DNA from: Sitta carolinensis
Lineage: Eukaryota; Chordata; Aves; Passeriformes; Sittidae
Assembly (NCBI GenBank): GCA_032173965.1
Contig: CM063284.1
Span: 135,693,625-135,757,624, forward strand
Reading direction: 5' to 3'
Length of the DNA: 64,000 bases
The notes beneath the pieces are model-generated. The model did not search any database and was not told where the DNA came from. It worked only from the letters and a program-made list of their open reading frames with translations. Shown piece after piece: positions 1-12,900 of this stretch (position 1 is the stretch's first letter; the number at the start of each line of letters is the position of its first letter). Both the position numbers and the translations under genes were made by a program.

Positions 1-3000
1 GTTATGGCTTGGTTTGCTTCCATTTTAGATCAATCATTAAAACTTTTTGTGGATGACTGATATGATTTGTTTCAGAGAGATTCATGAAATCCCTTCTGGT
101 AATGTGATAGAGTAATTAAGGTTTGTTACTAGGATAAAATGTGTTGCTTTAGATATTTTCAACATAGTTTTATTTCCTTTCTTTATTTTCACAGCACCTG
201 CCACTTTTAATCTGTAAAAGTGCATGGCAGTGTAGCTTGGAGCACGTCCTTACTCAGGCTGAAGTTCCACTCATTTAAGCTTAAATTTTTATTCTCAATT
301 ATAATGGTTTTAATCTAGATTATTCCTCAGTGGGAATACTGACATAAATATTTGATTTAATCTCTTTACAAGACCATTTATTCTGTTGAAGTTGAAACAT
401 CTAAGAGATCACACAAAAGGTGCCAGTTGAACTTGATGGGTGCAAGCTTCCTATGTGCCATGGGAATGCAGTATCTCTCACAGGCTTCCAGGCTGGTACC
501 CTGGTACCACAGGTGAAAATTTATAGGCACCTGGCACTGGAATCACTGTCCTGCCATCTTGCTTGGCTTGCTAGACTTTGACATGCCACCTCTCTATAGG
601 AGACCTATATAGGAGTTTCTCTTTATAGTCTTCCAGGTCAAGAGGCTACAGAAATAGTATATTGACAATTCTCTCTCTTAATTCTCTGGGAAGCTCTGCT
701 GCCATTTCTGGAAGTGACTCCACTGCCTGTTCTTTGCACTGGTGCACTTGATGATGTAACCACCAAACACTTTTCACTGCTCTCCACTGACATCTCAGAT
801 CCAAGAAGGGCATAGTCTATCAAGCTCTCCTCAGTTAACTTCTCAGGTGTCTAGGAGTTTCCTCTAAAGAATCTAAAATTCACCCAATACATTCATGCTG
901 TTAAACGTGGCTGCTGAAGACTGTGATGCCTAGCCCACAGACCATCTGGTGCAGGATGGTAACATCCGTGTTTTATAGGGCTACTGTCCTCTGAAACAGA
1001 CTGATCACGTTCATAGTGTATGAGTTTTCTGAGCTTCACAGGGTGGCCTTACAGGTTGCTATCTTTTATGTGTTTTTCCAATCAAAGTGTAATGTGTGGG
1101 TTGTGTTTCAGTCTTCTAGAGTGGAGATTTCATTATGTGAATCTTAACATAATGATTAACTTAACATATGCTGCAGGCTGTGGGTATAGCAGAAAGGAAT
1201 GTGGCTTTATTTGCAATGGTGTTGGAGGACTACATTGAGCAAGACCCATAGAGTGTAGGCTGGTCCGTGCTGTCTTCTGGGAAGAGCTGCTAGTGAGCTA
1301 TCCACAGAGCTGCCCTCATGCCTTGATGTGAACAGAGCTAGCTAATTTCCTTCAAAGGAACTCTGGAATGTAAGGCAGACAAGTGACCTCTACCTGGGAG
1401 ATTGTCAAGGAACTAAGCACTATGTGGACATGTCCACTGAGGTCCTGGTGGGATGTAGTTCATCTGTTGAAAAATTTGATGTCATACTGGGTTATTGCAG
1501 GATACAAACCAGAATACCCAGCTCCTGCAGCAGTTTTCTGGTGTTGTTAGTGCTTCCAATGTAAATCACCAGGTTTCACCAAGTCTGGAAATTATGACCT
1601 TTGCGGTTTTCATGGCCTTGATTATGAGCCTATTCACAAGGAAAATAAGGCTTAGGGCAGCACAAGAAACTTAAAGAACATTTTCCTTAGCTTGATACAA
1701 CTTTTTTTAATAATATTACTTTGCTTTATAATCATCACTTTGGGTCATTTCACATTTCTTTCAGTTTTGTAATTCATAATACTGTACAGAATGGCCTTCA
1801 CTCTTGATTTAAAACAAAACTCAGTTCATCTTTCTCACCATTGTTGAATGGAACTATTGTTTTGGGTGGTAAAAATAGGATTCATTTGGTATTTGGATGC
1901 TTCTGGCTACTAAAATGTTTTCAGTCATCTCCAAGCACAGGACTCACGACTAAGCATCATACCAGGCTCTGAGTCATAAAGTAATGTCTGAATTCATACA
2001 CACTTCCTTGGAAGCATTTCCAAAATTTTGTCTTGAAGCTTTCTCAGCTGTAGGTGCATTAATCTGTCCTCGCCATGGGAGTAGTGAGAACTGGGTGCTT
2101 TTTCTAGGACTTATTCTTTTACTTTGAGAAGAATATAGAGGCCATAGTTTAGGAGCTTAAGTTATCTTTCCTCTCCTTCACAGTCTGTGTCAATGATGAT
2201 ATTTCAGTGCAAATAAGGATTGCACGTGGAAACAACACTCCTAATTGTCCCTGATGACTGTTCTTTGCCTCTCGTTGTGGGATGGTTTTGGCACATATGT
2301 GCCAGATGCCTTTGGGTGAAACTAAATTGGAGTGTAGACTCCAGAGCTCATCTAGTGGACTCTAGCCACAATGCATTTAGTCTACTGGGCCAATCTAGAG
2401 TCAGTCTAGAAGTCTCTAACAACAGCCCCCAAGATAAAAGCAAGAAAAACATCTTCTAAATGTGAGCACCATGGTTTTAAAGTGTTCCACACTGAGTGTT
2501 CTGCTCTACCAATGCTGTCCACTTGGTCTTCTTTGGATGTGGAAACCATGGCATGCAATGCAGATGTCATGTGCTTTTGGAGAGGAGAATGTCTTGGAGT
2601 TATGAGAAGAGCTTCCTGATTCTTACAGAACAAGAACATATGGGCACTATACTGTCTTTTGTTTAGTATCCTGTTAACCACTACAGCAGTGAACCTTGTC
2701 TAGACACACAGTTGCATGTTCTCCTTCATAACAATAAGGTCCTCCTAATTAAAAGCCTCTTTGTGTAGGGGGAGGATGGAAAAAGCAGAGTGGTTTTCAG
2801 ATGTATATTAGGGTTTTTTTACATTGATTTAACCTTTTTTTCAGAGGAGTCATTCTAGAGTTGCACTGTTTTAACAATGGAAAAATTAAGGGCTGTGATT
2901 TACTGTCCCTATTTTATTTATGTGCCCAAAAATACCTTGGAGGTTACTCAAATAAATTCACTCCATTCCATTTACTTGACTGTCTGATGGCTTAATCATG

Positions 3001-3574
3001 CAAATAAATGTGAGGATGATATTTATTTGACTGTCTGTCATGGCATTTCTTTGACTGTACAGTAAAGCATACTTTCTTTTTCCCTAAAGAAAAAAAATAA
3101 ATTAAATGCGTAAAAACCCACCCCATGTTGTAATGCAGCAGTTCAGATTTTAAACACACATAAGTAGGACATTCAGAGTTATGACTCCCTAGAGCTTGTA
3201 GCTCAGCCATGTTGTACATGTGGTGTAGATTAAAACAGCGATTTCCTCTCCTTTTTGTACTCCTTTCTCTTTTGGGTCTTTTCCTCTCTTCTTTTAGCTC
3301 TTTAATGATGTCTGTGCTGGAGCTCCTCCATGGAATAGGTGATCCAGCAAAGGCACTGGATTACAGGCATGGGAGCAAATCACATGCATGAAAGGCTGGT
3401 GCTGCTCGCAGCAATAGAGGAGGACAACAAGGAAAAGAGTGAGCCCAAGGCCCACTTCTGGGGAGGCCAGTACCTCCCTTCATGGGGATGGTCCTGCCTC
3501 CACTTCATACTCATCTCACACACGCTATTCTGTACTGTCCATATTGCAGCATTTCCCAAACATTTTTCTCTTCT
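1..3574. other. AT-rich intergenic stretch, nothing recognised
   Basis: No coding region, RNA gene or mobile element could be recognised on either strand. The open frames here are short (under about 100 codons), lack recognisable protein motifs and begin or end at random positions. Base composition is AT-rich with scattered homopolymer runs, as expected for avian intergenic DNA. Old, strongly diverged repeats could be hidden here. Confidence 0.6.
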
Positions 3575-3800
3575 CCCGAGGAACTAGCAACAAGGCAAGA
3601 GGGAACAGCCTCTAGCAGTGCCAGGGAAGAATCAGGTTGGACATCAGGAAGAATTTTTTTCACAGAAGAAGCTGTCAAGCATTGGAACAGGCTGCACGAG
3701 GGTGTGATGGAGTCGCAATCCCTGGAGGTGTTCAAGAAACAACTGGTCATGGCACTGAGTGCTATGGTCTAGTTGACAAAATGGTGGCTGGTCAAAGATT
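3575..3800 (+). mobile_element. CR1 LINE 3'-end fragment (plus strand), interrupted
   Basis: The plus strand encodes the C-terminal end of the CR1 ORF2 protein: the frame through about 3640-3770 reads a typical CR1 tail, with a short SGRIFFTEEAVKHWNRL stretch followed by a SLEVFKK motif. CR1 is the dominant avian LINE and is almost always 5'-truncated, as here. The copy stops abruptly near 3800, where a second CR1 begins in the opposite orientation. The expected last 3' bases of this copy reappear at about 4502-4541, so the two pieces look like one CR1 split by an insertion. The frame carries several non-consensus residues, in keeping with an old, dead copy. Confidence 0.8.
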
Positions 3801-3802
3801 GG

Positions 3803-4500
3803 AATCACAGAATAAGCTGTGTTGGAAGGGACCCACAAGGTTCATAACTCAGACTCCCTGCACAGCACCATCCCCAAAAGTCAGACCATGTGCCCAAGAA
3901 TATTGTCCAAACTTTCCTTGAACTTTGTCAGGCTTGATGCTGTGACCACTTCCCTGGGAGCTGTTCCAGTGCCCAACCACCCTCTGGGTGAAAACCTTTT
4001 TCTAGTATCCAACCTAAACCTTCCCTGACACAATTTCAGGCCATTCCCTTGGTACTGTCTTGAATCACCACAGAGAAGAGATCAGTGTCTGCCCCTCTTC
4101 TTGTCCTCACAAGGATGTTGTTACTGTAATGAGTTATCACCTCTTCCCTGGACTGAACAGACCAAGTGACCTCAGCCTCTCCTCATAGACCTTCCCCTAA
4201 AGGCCTTTCACCATCTTTGTTTCCCTCTTTTGGACACTCTCTAATAGTTTTCTGTCTTTTATATTGTGGCACTCAAAGCTGCCCCCAGCACTCGCTGTGA
4301 GGCTGCCCCAGTGCAGAGCAGAGCAGGACAATCCCCTCCCTTGCCTTGGCTGGCCATGCTGTGCCTGATGCCCCCCAGGACAGGGTTGGCCCTCCTGGCT
4401 GCCAGGGCACTGCTGGCTCATGGTCAGCTTGCCATCAGCCAGGACCCCAGGACCCTTTCCATGGCACTGCTTTTCAGTCTCATTCCTCAGTCTGTGCATA
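3803..4500 (-). mobile_element. CR1 LINE fragment (minus strand), nested in another CR1
   Basis: Read on the minus strand this is a 5'-truncated CR1 ending at about 3803. The plus strand shows the usual inverted CR1 3' end (AATCACAGAAT, then GTTGGAAGGGACC) followed by the typical CR1 3' region. Similarity runs without a break to about 4500 (CAGTCTGTGCATAC). It lies between two pieces of a plus-strand CR1, so it inserted into that older copy. No intact reading frame remains. Confidence 0.8.
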
Positions 4501-4501
4501 C

Positions 4502-4541
4502 AGTCCTGAAGGTCTTTTTCAACCTAAATCATTGTATGAAA
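4502..4541 (+). mobile_element. Distal 3' tip of the interrupted plus-strand CR1
   Basis: The bases GAAGGTCTTTTTCAACCTAA followed by ATCATTGTATG match the terminal bases of plus-oriented avian CR1 elements, which end in ATTCTATG-like octamers. This is the missing end of the CR1 that breaks off near 3800. A T-run follows at 4548-4561. Confidence 0.7.
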
Positions 4542-4561
4542 TAACACTTTTTTTTTTTTTT

Positions 4562-7500
4562 CCCCTACAAATGTGCACTTGTCTTGAATCTCTTCCTCAA
4601 TGTGCTTTATTCATGCTGGTCTGTGTTATGGGGGGTTGCAGGGAGGGGAGGTAATAACTTAGGAACAAACCTGTATGTCCTCATTCTGTGAATGTCACAG
4701 GTATTCTGTGAATAAGAGAACCAGACAATGTGATAACATTTCTCCAGAGCCATATGTAGTCTATCTTGACAGACAATGAAGGATGGATGCATCTCAGCAT
4801 TCATATTGATAAAAATGATCTGAAAAAAGAATATGAGTTCCCACAATGCTTATTTTCTGGATCTTACTCTTTTTCTGTGTTACTTTTTATATTCTGTATT
4901 CCTACATAACGTGAATAAAACATTATATACTCTTTTATGTGGTTACTCTTTCTTTGTTGGTCTCATAAATAACTTGCAGTGTTTTCTGACTTGGCCTAGT
5001 AAGACCCCCATATTTCTTCAACAATATAAATTTCTGGAGATGGATAGGTGTAAATTGCCCTGAAGAGAATGCTGGTTTATTTGCACTCCTCTAGGCCAAA
5101 TCCTGTAATGGAGGAACTCATCTGTCCAACTGCTTTCTTTTATACAAGTGCATATCATTATACCAGTCTCTGGATTTTCCAAAGAAAAAATACAAGTATT
5201 TGAGACTGTCATTATTAGTAGTTCCTGCTTTTTCAATTCTATAAACATTGAGATAATTAAAATATTATTCTAAATCCTTTTTAAATAATAGTTTTGGTTT
5301 AGTTATTGTGTGTTAAGCACTTACTGTAGCAAAAATAAACACATTTCTATTTCAACTTATACAAGCAGGATATTATTTCCAAGGTCCTCAGGGCAGGGAT
5401 TGTACTTTTCCTTGTATCTGCAAATTATTTATTGGAAGAGGGGCCCTATCCTCCTTACGGCTTCTGCATTAATACTAAGTGATGATCTTCATATGGAAAA
5501 TATTGAATCTGAATACACAGAATTTTGTAAATACCAGCAACCTATTGTGCAATCATGACAGCACTTTTCTTTTTCAGCTGCTCGTATTTCCTTGGGTTTT
5601 CTACATCTCTTTGTTTAACTGACTGGAGGAGAAGAAAGTAAAAAGCAAAAGCCTAAAGTTAATATCTGAAATACAGTTGCTTGGAAAGATCTTTTTCTGG
5701 TTTTCTATGAGGTGGCTAAAGGATTTATGTCCTGGTATGTTGAGCGTGATGAGTACATGCATTGCTGACTTAAGGAGGAATTCTGTCTCAGGTCTAAATC
5801 TTCCCTCTGCTTCCCAGGCCAGTCTCCACCATGTGCCTGCCATGATCACCCATCTTCCCTGGGGAACAATGTTCCAGAGTTCCACTGTCATGCTTGTGGC
5901 AGAGCTGTTTTTTCGCTGCCCCATTCAGCCAGCCACGTGCATGGGGGCCAGTCATGGTTAGCTCTGGAGCTGGTAGCTCCTTCTCGTGGCTTCAGGTTAC
6001 TGTGTTCAGTTTTACCTCCTTTCCAAAGATGTCACTTTCCTCAGGCACATAAGAAAAGCTCAAAGCACAAAGTCCGTAACATGCTGCCTCTCACTGTGGT
6101 CGTGTGACAGTGTCAGGAATAGGCTGGCTACTAGTTAGGAATACCAGTCAAACAATAACTGTGGAGGTAAATTTGTGTGCTGTAGCTTTCTGTACATGAG
6201 GACCTCGTGTTGATGCTGTGCTAGGAACTTTTCCTGATGAACTCTGCCTGTTCCTGCAGGTTGATAGCTTCATCCTTCACAAAATTCTTGCTTACTTGGT
6301 ACATGGAGCTGAAATCTGAGGAAAGTTGAAGAAGTCCAAGAAATAAAAGCAGATGCAAAGGAATTGGTTTGGATATGTGGTTTTAGTCAGTGTTGCCAGT
6401 TCAGTTTCTATTTTACAACAAGCTTTAACATTGGATAAATGTATTTTTAGAAAAAGAAAGTACATGCTGGTACAAAAGAAAGTATTCCAAGGTTCAGTAG
6501 GAATTATACTACCTTTTCTTCCTTGGTCTGAAGAAAGAAATAAACTAAACTGATTCAGGCCTGGTTTTGATAATAGAAGAAATTCAGGGCAATCACAAAA
6601 TGGGAGAAAGTAACAGACATTATGAAAACATATTGGATGGAGCAGCAGTCATTGCCAGCACTATACTATAATTGAGTGTACTAGGTTCTTTGGTTTGTTT
6701 TTAATGAAATGTTGTAAAAAACAGTACCTTTTGTCCCTGGTTAAATATTTACAGATTATTTTTGGAAGCTGCTATCAGAGTTAAATTAAAAGATCCTACT
6801 ATTTTGTATCTTGTATGTTTGCATAAACCATATCAGTTCACATTTAATAAGATTTGCTATCAAGTGGACCACAAACTGTTTAAATTCTTAACATCTGCAG
6901 CTTTGTTAGGTTTTCAGGGGTTATGTGTCTGAGTAGACTTGTTTAACTCAAATAAGGAATTATGGAAACAATTAAATTTCTTCCATATTTTCATTTCAGT
7001 GACAGGCTTCCAGTCCAGCTTTTCAATATGGTATTTCTTTGCATACAGCCAAAACAAGGCATTCTACAGGAACAGAAAATTTGCCATTTTTCTTATCACC
7101 ACAAGCATATGATATCTGCCATCAGCAGTTGGGAAAGTTTCCATTAAAATAAATATCAGAGAAATAAATATTTCAAAACACTTTTAAACTAAGTCCAAGT
7201 AGGTGTATATTGCATAAGCACCCACCAGTGTAACTTGGGATTTTATTGATTTTCATTTTTTTTCATTTACTGTGGTAAGCCTGCCTTAGATTGTTTGTTT
7301 AAATATGTTCACATATTTACATAAAACTGCTCCAGTTATGCACAACCTGCCTGCCATTAAAAGTTACATGTTGGGTTCCTACTGGCTTATGAAAGATAAA
7401 ATAAAAGCAACATGTTTCAACCTGCAAATTTTGTCAATGATACATTTGTAAAGGGTTCCCATGGACTGTTTCTTTATTGAAAGAAAATTATATTCTCTGA

Positions 7501-8700
7501 ACTATTATAAAATGTGAGGCTATTATAAATGTGAGGCTGCTATCCTACATTAAGGATCTAGCTGGCAACTCAGGCTATTTTCAAAAGCAGTAAAAGACAT
7601 GGATGATAAGAAAAATTACTTAATAGTTCACCATGTCCTTTCAGCTTCTAATGAAAGATTGTTCGATGCAGTGTATTTTCCATTACTTTTCCCTGTCCAC
7701 TTTTTAATAACCCAAGGGATATGGTCCTCTATAGTTTCCTGTGAAGTCTACTCTTATGCACATCTAGTTACTACAGACTTTTGTCCGTCTGTAAATCCTC
7801 CTGAGAGAATCCCTCTTTTCTCTGCTATGTGCTCTTGTAGTGGCCTTCGCAACTTTTCCCAGTGGTAGGGATTCTGAGTGCTTGCCACTGTCATGACATA
7901 AGAAGAATTTACATTGCTCTAATTTGCCTAAGAGGAACTAGTCTGTAGGCTGTGTAGGATCCAGCTGGAACCAGTTAAACTTTTTTACAGCTTAATTTTT
8001 ACACCCAGATCAGATCAGCTAGGGAAAGAGGAATGTTTGTCCTCTTTTTCAACCCATTAGCACAGGGCAGCATATTTGAAAAATATCAGACAAAGCAAGT
8101 ATATTTTAACTCTTTTGTCTATTATAGCTTTATCCTTATCACTGTCCTTCTATCTGTCAGCCTCTATGGAAAAAAAATGCACTATCCTTTGTCTTCATCC
8201 ACTTGAGAGAACTATACTTCCTGAGCAGTGAAGAGAGAAAACAGAAAAGAAAACTAGATTTTATTTGGGGCAAGTTGTCAATATTTTTAATACTGGTATA
8301 TTGTTACTGTGTGTTGTAAAAATGCACATTTCCAGAGTCAGCTTTAGGATATGGGATTTACAGCAATGTGTGGAATGGCAGAAATGTATTCTTGTGCAAG
8401 ACACCTGTCTTGCACATTGAATGGCTGACTTGGACATCCATTGTAAAATTAATTCCTTCCAGTACATCTCTCCAGCTGTCCTTGTCCTACTGAACTAGTC
8501 TAAAAGATAGAATATAGGACTATTTGTTATGAAGTAACACCTATGACTAATATGTAAGATAATTTATTCAGATGTTTTAAGTGATTTCCAGAGTACCACA
8601 GGAGCCCCCACGCCTGGTCAAATTACAAACCTGTCCAATTTACTTATTCTTTAGCTTCAACACCACTGTCTTAGAATTAATGTGAATATCCATCTCAGCC
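4562..8700. other. AT-rich intergenic stretch, nothing recognised
   Basis: No gene, RNA gene or recent repeat was recognised. Open frames are short and without motifs. The 107-codon minus frame at 5601-5924 and the 94-codon plus frame at 5677-5961 overlap each other and resemble no protein I know. Confidence 0.6.
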
Positions 8701-8702
8701 TT

Positions 8703-9900
8703 TACAGAGTTATGGAGTCACCTGGGTTGGAGGGGATCTTAAAGACCATCTAGTTCCACCCCCTTCTGTGGGCATAGACATCTTTCACTAGACCAGGTTT
8801 CTCAGAGCTCCATCCAGCCAGGTCTTGAATGATTCCAGGGATGCATCCTGTTCCAGTGCCTCATCACCATCACAGTGGAGACTTTTTTCCCCATATCTAA
8901 TCTAAACATACTCTCTTTCAATTTGAAGCCATTCCCCTTGTCCTTTCACTATATGCTCTTGTAAAAAGTCTCTCTCCAACTTTCTTGTAGGCTCCCTTCA
9001 GGTACTTGAAGGCTGCAAGTAGGTCACCCCAAAGCTTTCTCTTTTCCAGGCTGAACAAGCCAAATGCTCTCAGGCTTTCCTCATAGGAGAGATGCTGCAC
9101 CCCTCTGAACAACTTGGTGGCCTCCTCTGGACCTGCTCTGACAGGTCCATGTCTTTCTTAGGCTGAGGTACCAGAACTGGATGCAGTTCTACAGGTGGGT
9201 TCTCCATGTGGAAGGACAGAGTAGAGGAGCAGAATCCCCTCCCTTGCCCTGCTGGCCACACTGCTTTTGGTGCATCCCAGAATATGTGTGGCTCTCTGGG
9301 CTGCAAGTGCAGGTGGGCGGGTCATGTCCAGCCTCTCATCCACCAGCACCCCCAGATCCCTCTCAGCAGGGCTGGTCTTACCTGTTCATCTGTCACCCTG
9401 GACTGAAACCAGAGGTTGCTCCAACCCAGGTGCAGCACCAGCACCTGGTCTTGGAAAACCTCATGAGATTGCCATTACCCCCATCTCAAACTTAGCCAGG
9501 TCCCTCTGGATGGATCCCATCCTTCAGATTTGGCACCCACACCACTCATCTTGGTGTCATCTCCAAATTTGCTGAGGGTGTTTGCTCCAATTTGCTCAGT
9601 CCTTTGTGTCATTAATGAAGGTATTTAATAATACTCTTTCTAACACTGAACCCTGAAGGGCACCATTTGTCACTTGAGTCCATTGGGACTCTAAGACATT
9701 GACCACTGCCCTCCAGACGTGACTGTGCAACAACTTATTCATCTAACAGTTCACTCATCAAGTCCATCTCTCTCCAATTTAGGGAGAAGGATGTCGAGGG
9801 GGTCTGTATCAAAGGCTTTACAGAAGTCTAGATAAATGCCTTGTGGGTGGCATGAAAATTTAAGAATCATCAAAATACAAGGGCAGCTGTCTATCCAGTT
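8703..9900 (-). mobile_element. CR1 LINE fragment, about 1.2 kb (minus strand)
   Basis: The plus strand begins with a diverged inverted CR1 3' end (AGAGTTATGGAGTCACCTGG, then TTGGAGGGGATCTTAAAGACC). It continues through the usual minus-oriented CR1 3' region, including GCTGAACAAGCCAAATGCTCT and later GTCCATCTCTCTCCAATTTAG, which belongs to the ORF2 end. It is the longest CR1 copy in the window. The 3' octamer repeats are degraded and the frame is broken by many stops, so it is an old copy. The 5' limit near 9900 is approximate. Confidence 0.8.
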
Positions 9901-9929
9901 TTTCACTGGTTTGAAAACTACTGATTATC

Positions 9930-12900
9930 CTACAATAAGTTAAGGGCTGCTCAATAACCTCAGACAGTAGAAGGTTATTACTCTGATTGCTTGAGAACAT
10001 GGCAGTTTAAACATTTTTTGGAAGATGGAGAAACTCAAAAGGTCTCATCCCCTTTTCCCTGCTGTTGAACCTGACATTCTAGATCCAGCACTAGGAAACA
10101 GCTGGAGGACTGTAGGGTTGGGTTGCTCCTCTGCTTTGGCCTGGAAACACGCATAGGCACATCCTCCTTCAAGCTGTTGAGCGAGAGTTTTGCTCCAGAG
10201 GGAAACATTTCTGAATTAAAACATACTTGTTCCCACTTGTACAATTTTTAATTTTTTTTTTTCCCCAAATGGAGCTTATTCTATCCCCCTGGCTAATTTT
10301 CTGTCAATCCTTCTTTGCCAAGGGGAGGGCAGAGATGAAATACAGTCTGCTAGCAACAGAACTGAAGAATATTGCCCATGTAGCTGAAACAAAGAACAAT
10401 CTCTGCTCTGGAGACACTGATTCAAAACTGGTATAATAGCAATGACTGTTGTATACCCTCAATGTGAAGGACTTTGGCATCATCAAGAAAAGCTGAGGAG
10501 GAACTGCTGCAGCCAATTGGAAGGACCCTCTGTGCAGCCTCTGCAGCAGAAAGGCAACACACTGTCAGGGCATTAGGGGTTCTCCCAGTCCTCAGCAGCA
10601 AGTGAGACCAGGTTAAAAGAGTTTTATATCCCATTCTTAGCCTAAAATATTTTTCTGCTTGTTTTCCTCAGAGTTTCTACTGGAAAAAAAGCAGTTTTGG
10701 GTGTCCCCATGGTGACTCCTGCCAGACACAAAGCTGCCTTGGGAGTGGAGCTGCACCTCAGGCTCCTTTGTCTGCTTCAGCAATTGAGAGCTGTTGCTTT
10801 GCTTCAGCATGATGGAGTGGGGGTTTGTAATGAAACTAGCCCTGGTAGGTCAGAGGAACATTTGGCACATATTCCCTATTTCTAAGTTTTCCACTCCTTT
10901 TGTCCTCAATTAAGTGATGATCGAAATCAAAACTAATTTAGTAACGTTTAAGATAAGTTGTTCTAAACCTAATTACAATTAAGGGGAGTTTTGTATTGAT
11001 TTTGTTAATTTATATTATTCTGGAGGAGTACTTTGCAAGCTGCTCAGATCAAAATGGCAGATGAGAGAATATAAATTTGCTATTTTTTCTGAAGTCTTGG
11101 TGAAGAAAGAGGCCAGTATGTCTGTGCGGAATATTTCAGCCTCTCACAGTCACAGTCCCTCCCTGTCTCTTCAAATTAAATTTGTTTCCTGCCAGTCTTG
11201 CCTTAGGTTTCCAGGTGTAGGTGGGCTTGGGACTCAAAGCAACAGCAGAGGGGCCAAACCTTAACATGATTGCTATTTTCTCCACTAACAGAAAGCAGAC
11301 TTCCTAACGTTTTTTTAAAAACCCTTTATCAGGCCAAAATTTATCAACATGCATAATGGTTAATTAGGGGGAATAGAGTTCAACTGTGTCCTTAATCTGA
11401 TTAACTCTTAGAGCAATACATTTCCCAGACTAATTACCAGATGTGGGAAGGAGTCATTCTCTTTCTACATGCAAATTTAACTCAAGAAAACTTCATGGAG
11501 CTGAGAAGAAAGGTGCAGAAAAGCAGAGTTTCCATCATTCTGCAGTTAAGTCAGAGAAATTTGTAGCAGTCTTTAAACTATTTAACTTCAGGAAGAATTA
11601 AATTTCCAGGAAGCTGGGTTTGGGGCCGGGAGAGGGGTGGTGGAACAGAACTTTTAAATGAGGAAAATATCATAAGTAGTTGGTTATATATCAAAAATTA
11701 CTTTTATTATATAATAATAAGTAATAGATTGAAAATTTTTAGCACATGTAGTACTGTTATAGGTATATACTTGTAAGGCATATTTCCTTTTTTACAACTG
11801 AAAAAGCTGCCTTCACTTGGTTGTATTTCAACCTTTCTTCTCCTTCATCTATGTTCCTGTCCAGCATACATTTTGCCTATAGAATTTCCAGTTCTGTTCA
11901 GGGTTCTGCAATTATCAGGAGTTGATATTAAATACAAATTATTATTACATTGGCAAGATTTATGTGTTTTTTTAAGAAGACCTAAAGAAATTAGAAAGAG
12001 CTCCTAATATATTTGTTAAGTTTTTTTGTTGTTGTTGTTGTTTATTTGTTTTTCCAACAAGTATGACACAAAGAAACGGAAGTGATGTATTTCTGTAAAT
12101 GAGGATTTTGTATATGATAGACATAGAAATGAGGTAAGGCTTTCAGCTTGCCAACTGCTTTGAGTTATTCCTGTCAATCCACCTACCTAATCCATTGCAA
12201 TCTTTTCCTTGAATTTGAAACACTGGAAATTGAATTTAAGTTTCTGTGGCCAGACACTTCTCATTACAAAAGAAGTGGTCTTGAAGCAAAACCTTACCTC
12301 TGTATATGACTCTCCAGGGTCCAGATCAGGACAGCATGGTTCATCTCAGCTCAGGAGGGATTCAGAGCTGTCTTTTTGATTTTCCTTCTTAACAGTGAAG
12401 TGGGGACTAGAGTCAGAGGTGAGCCTTTAGTGCAGCCCTGGATGCCAGTGCACACACACACTGTGGACTTGTTTTGATGGTTTGTCCTCAAGACTTAATT
12501 GAGAGATGGCAGCGCAGAACATGTATTGCTCTGAAGAAAGCGTTAATTGTACTACTATCAGGAACTGGGTGTTCTTTGAAATATCTCCCAATCCTGAAAA
12601 AGTTAAGGGTTTTTTTCTTTCTTTCTTTTCTTTCTTTCTTTTTTTTTTTTTTTTTTTTTTTGAGGATGTTTTCCCCTGATAGCTGAAGAAAAAGTGATGA
12701 TTACAATAAGAGAAATTTAAGAGGTTTCCCTATCTAAGGTCAGTGGCGACATCCCTATATATCATGGGTAACTCTAACAGTCTTAAAGAGGCTTTGTTAT
12801 CATATATAGGGACAACTGTTCCCATCATATTTATCTTTCACTCCACAGCTTATAGAAACCAAATATCTGTCATCAACAATTATTAATCATCCATTTACCC

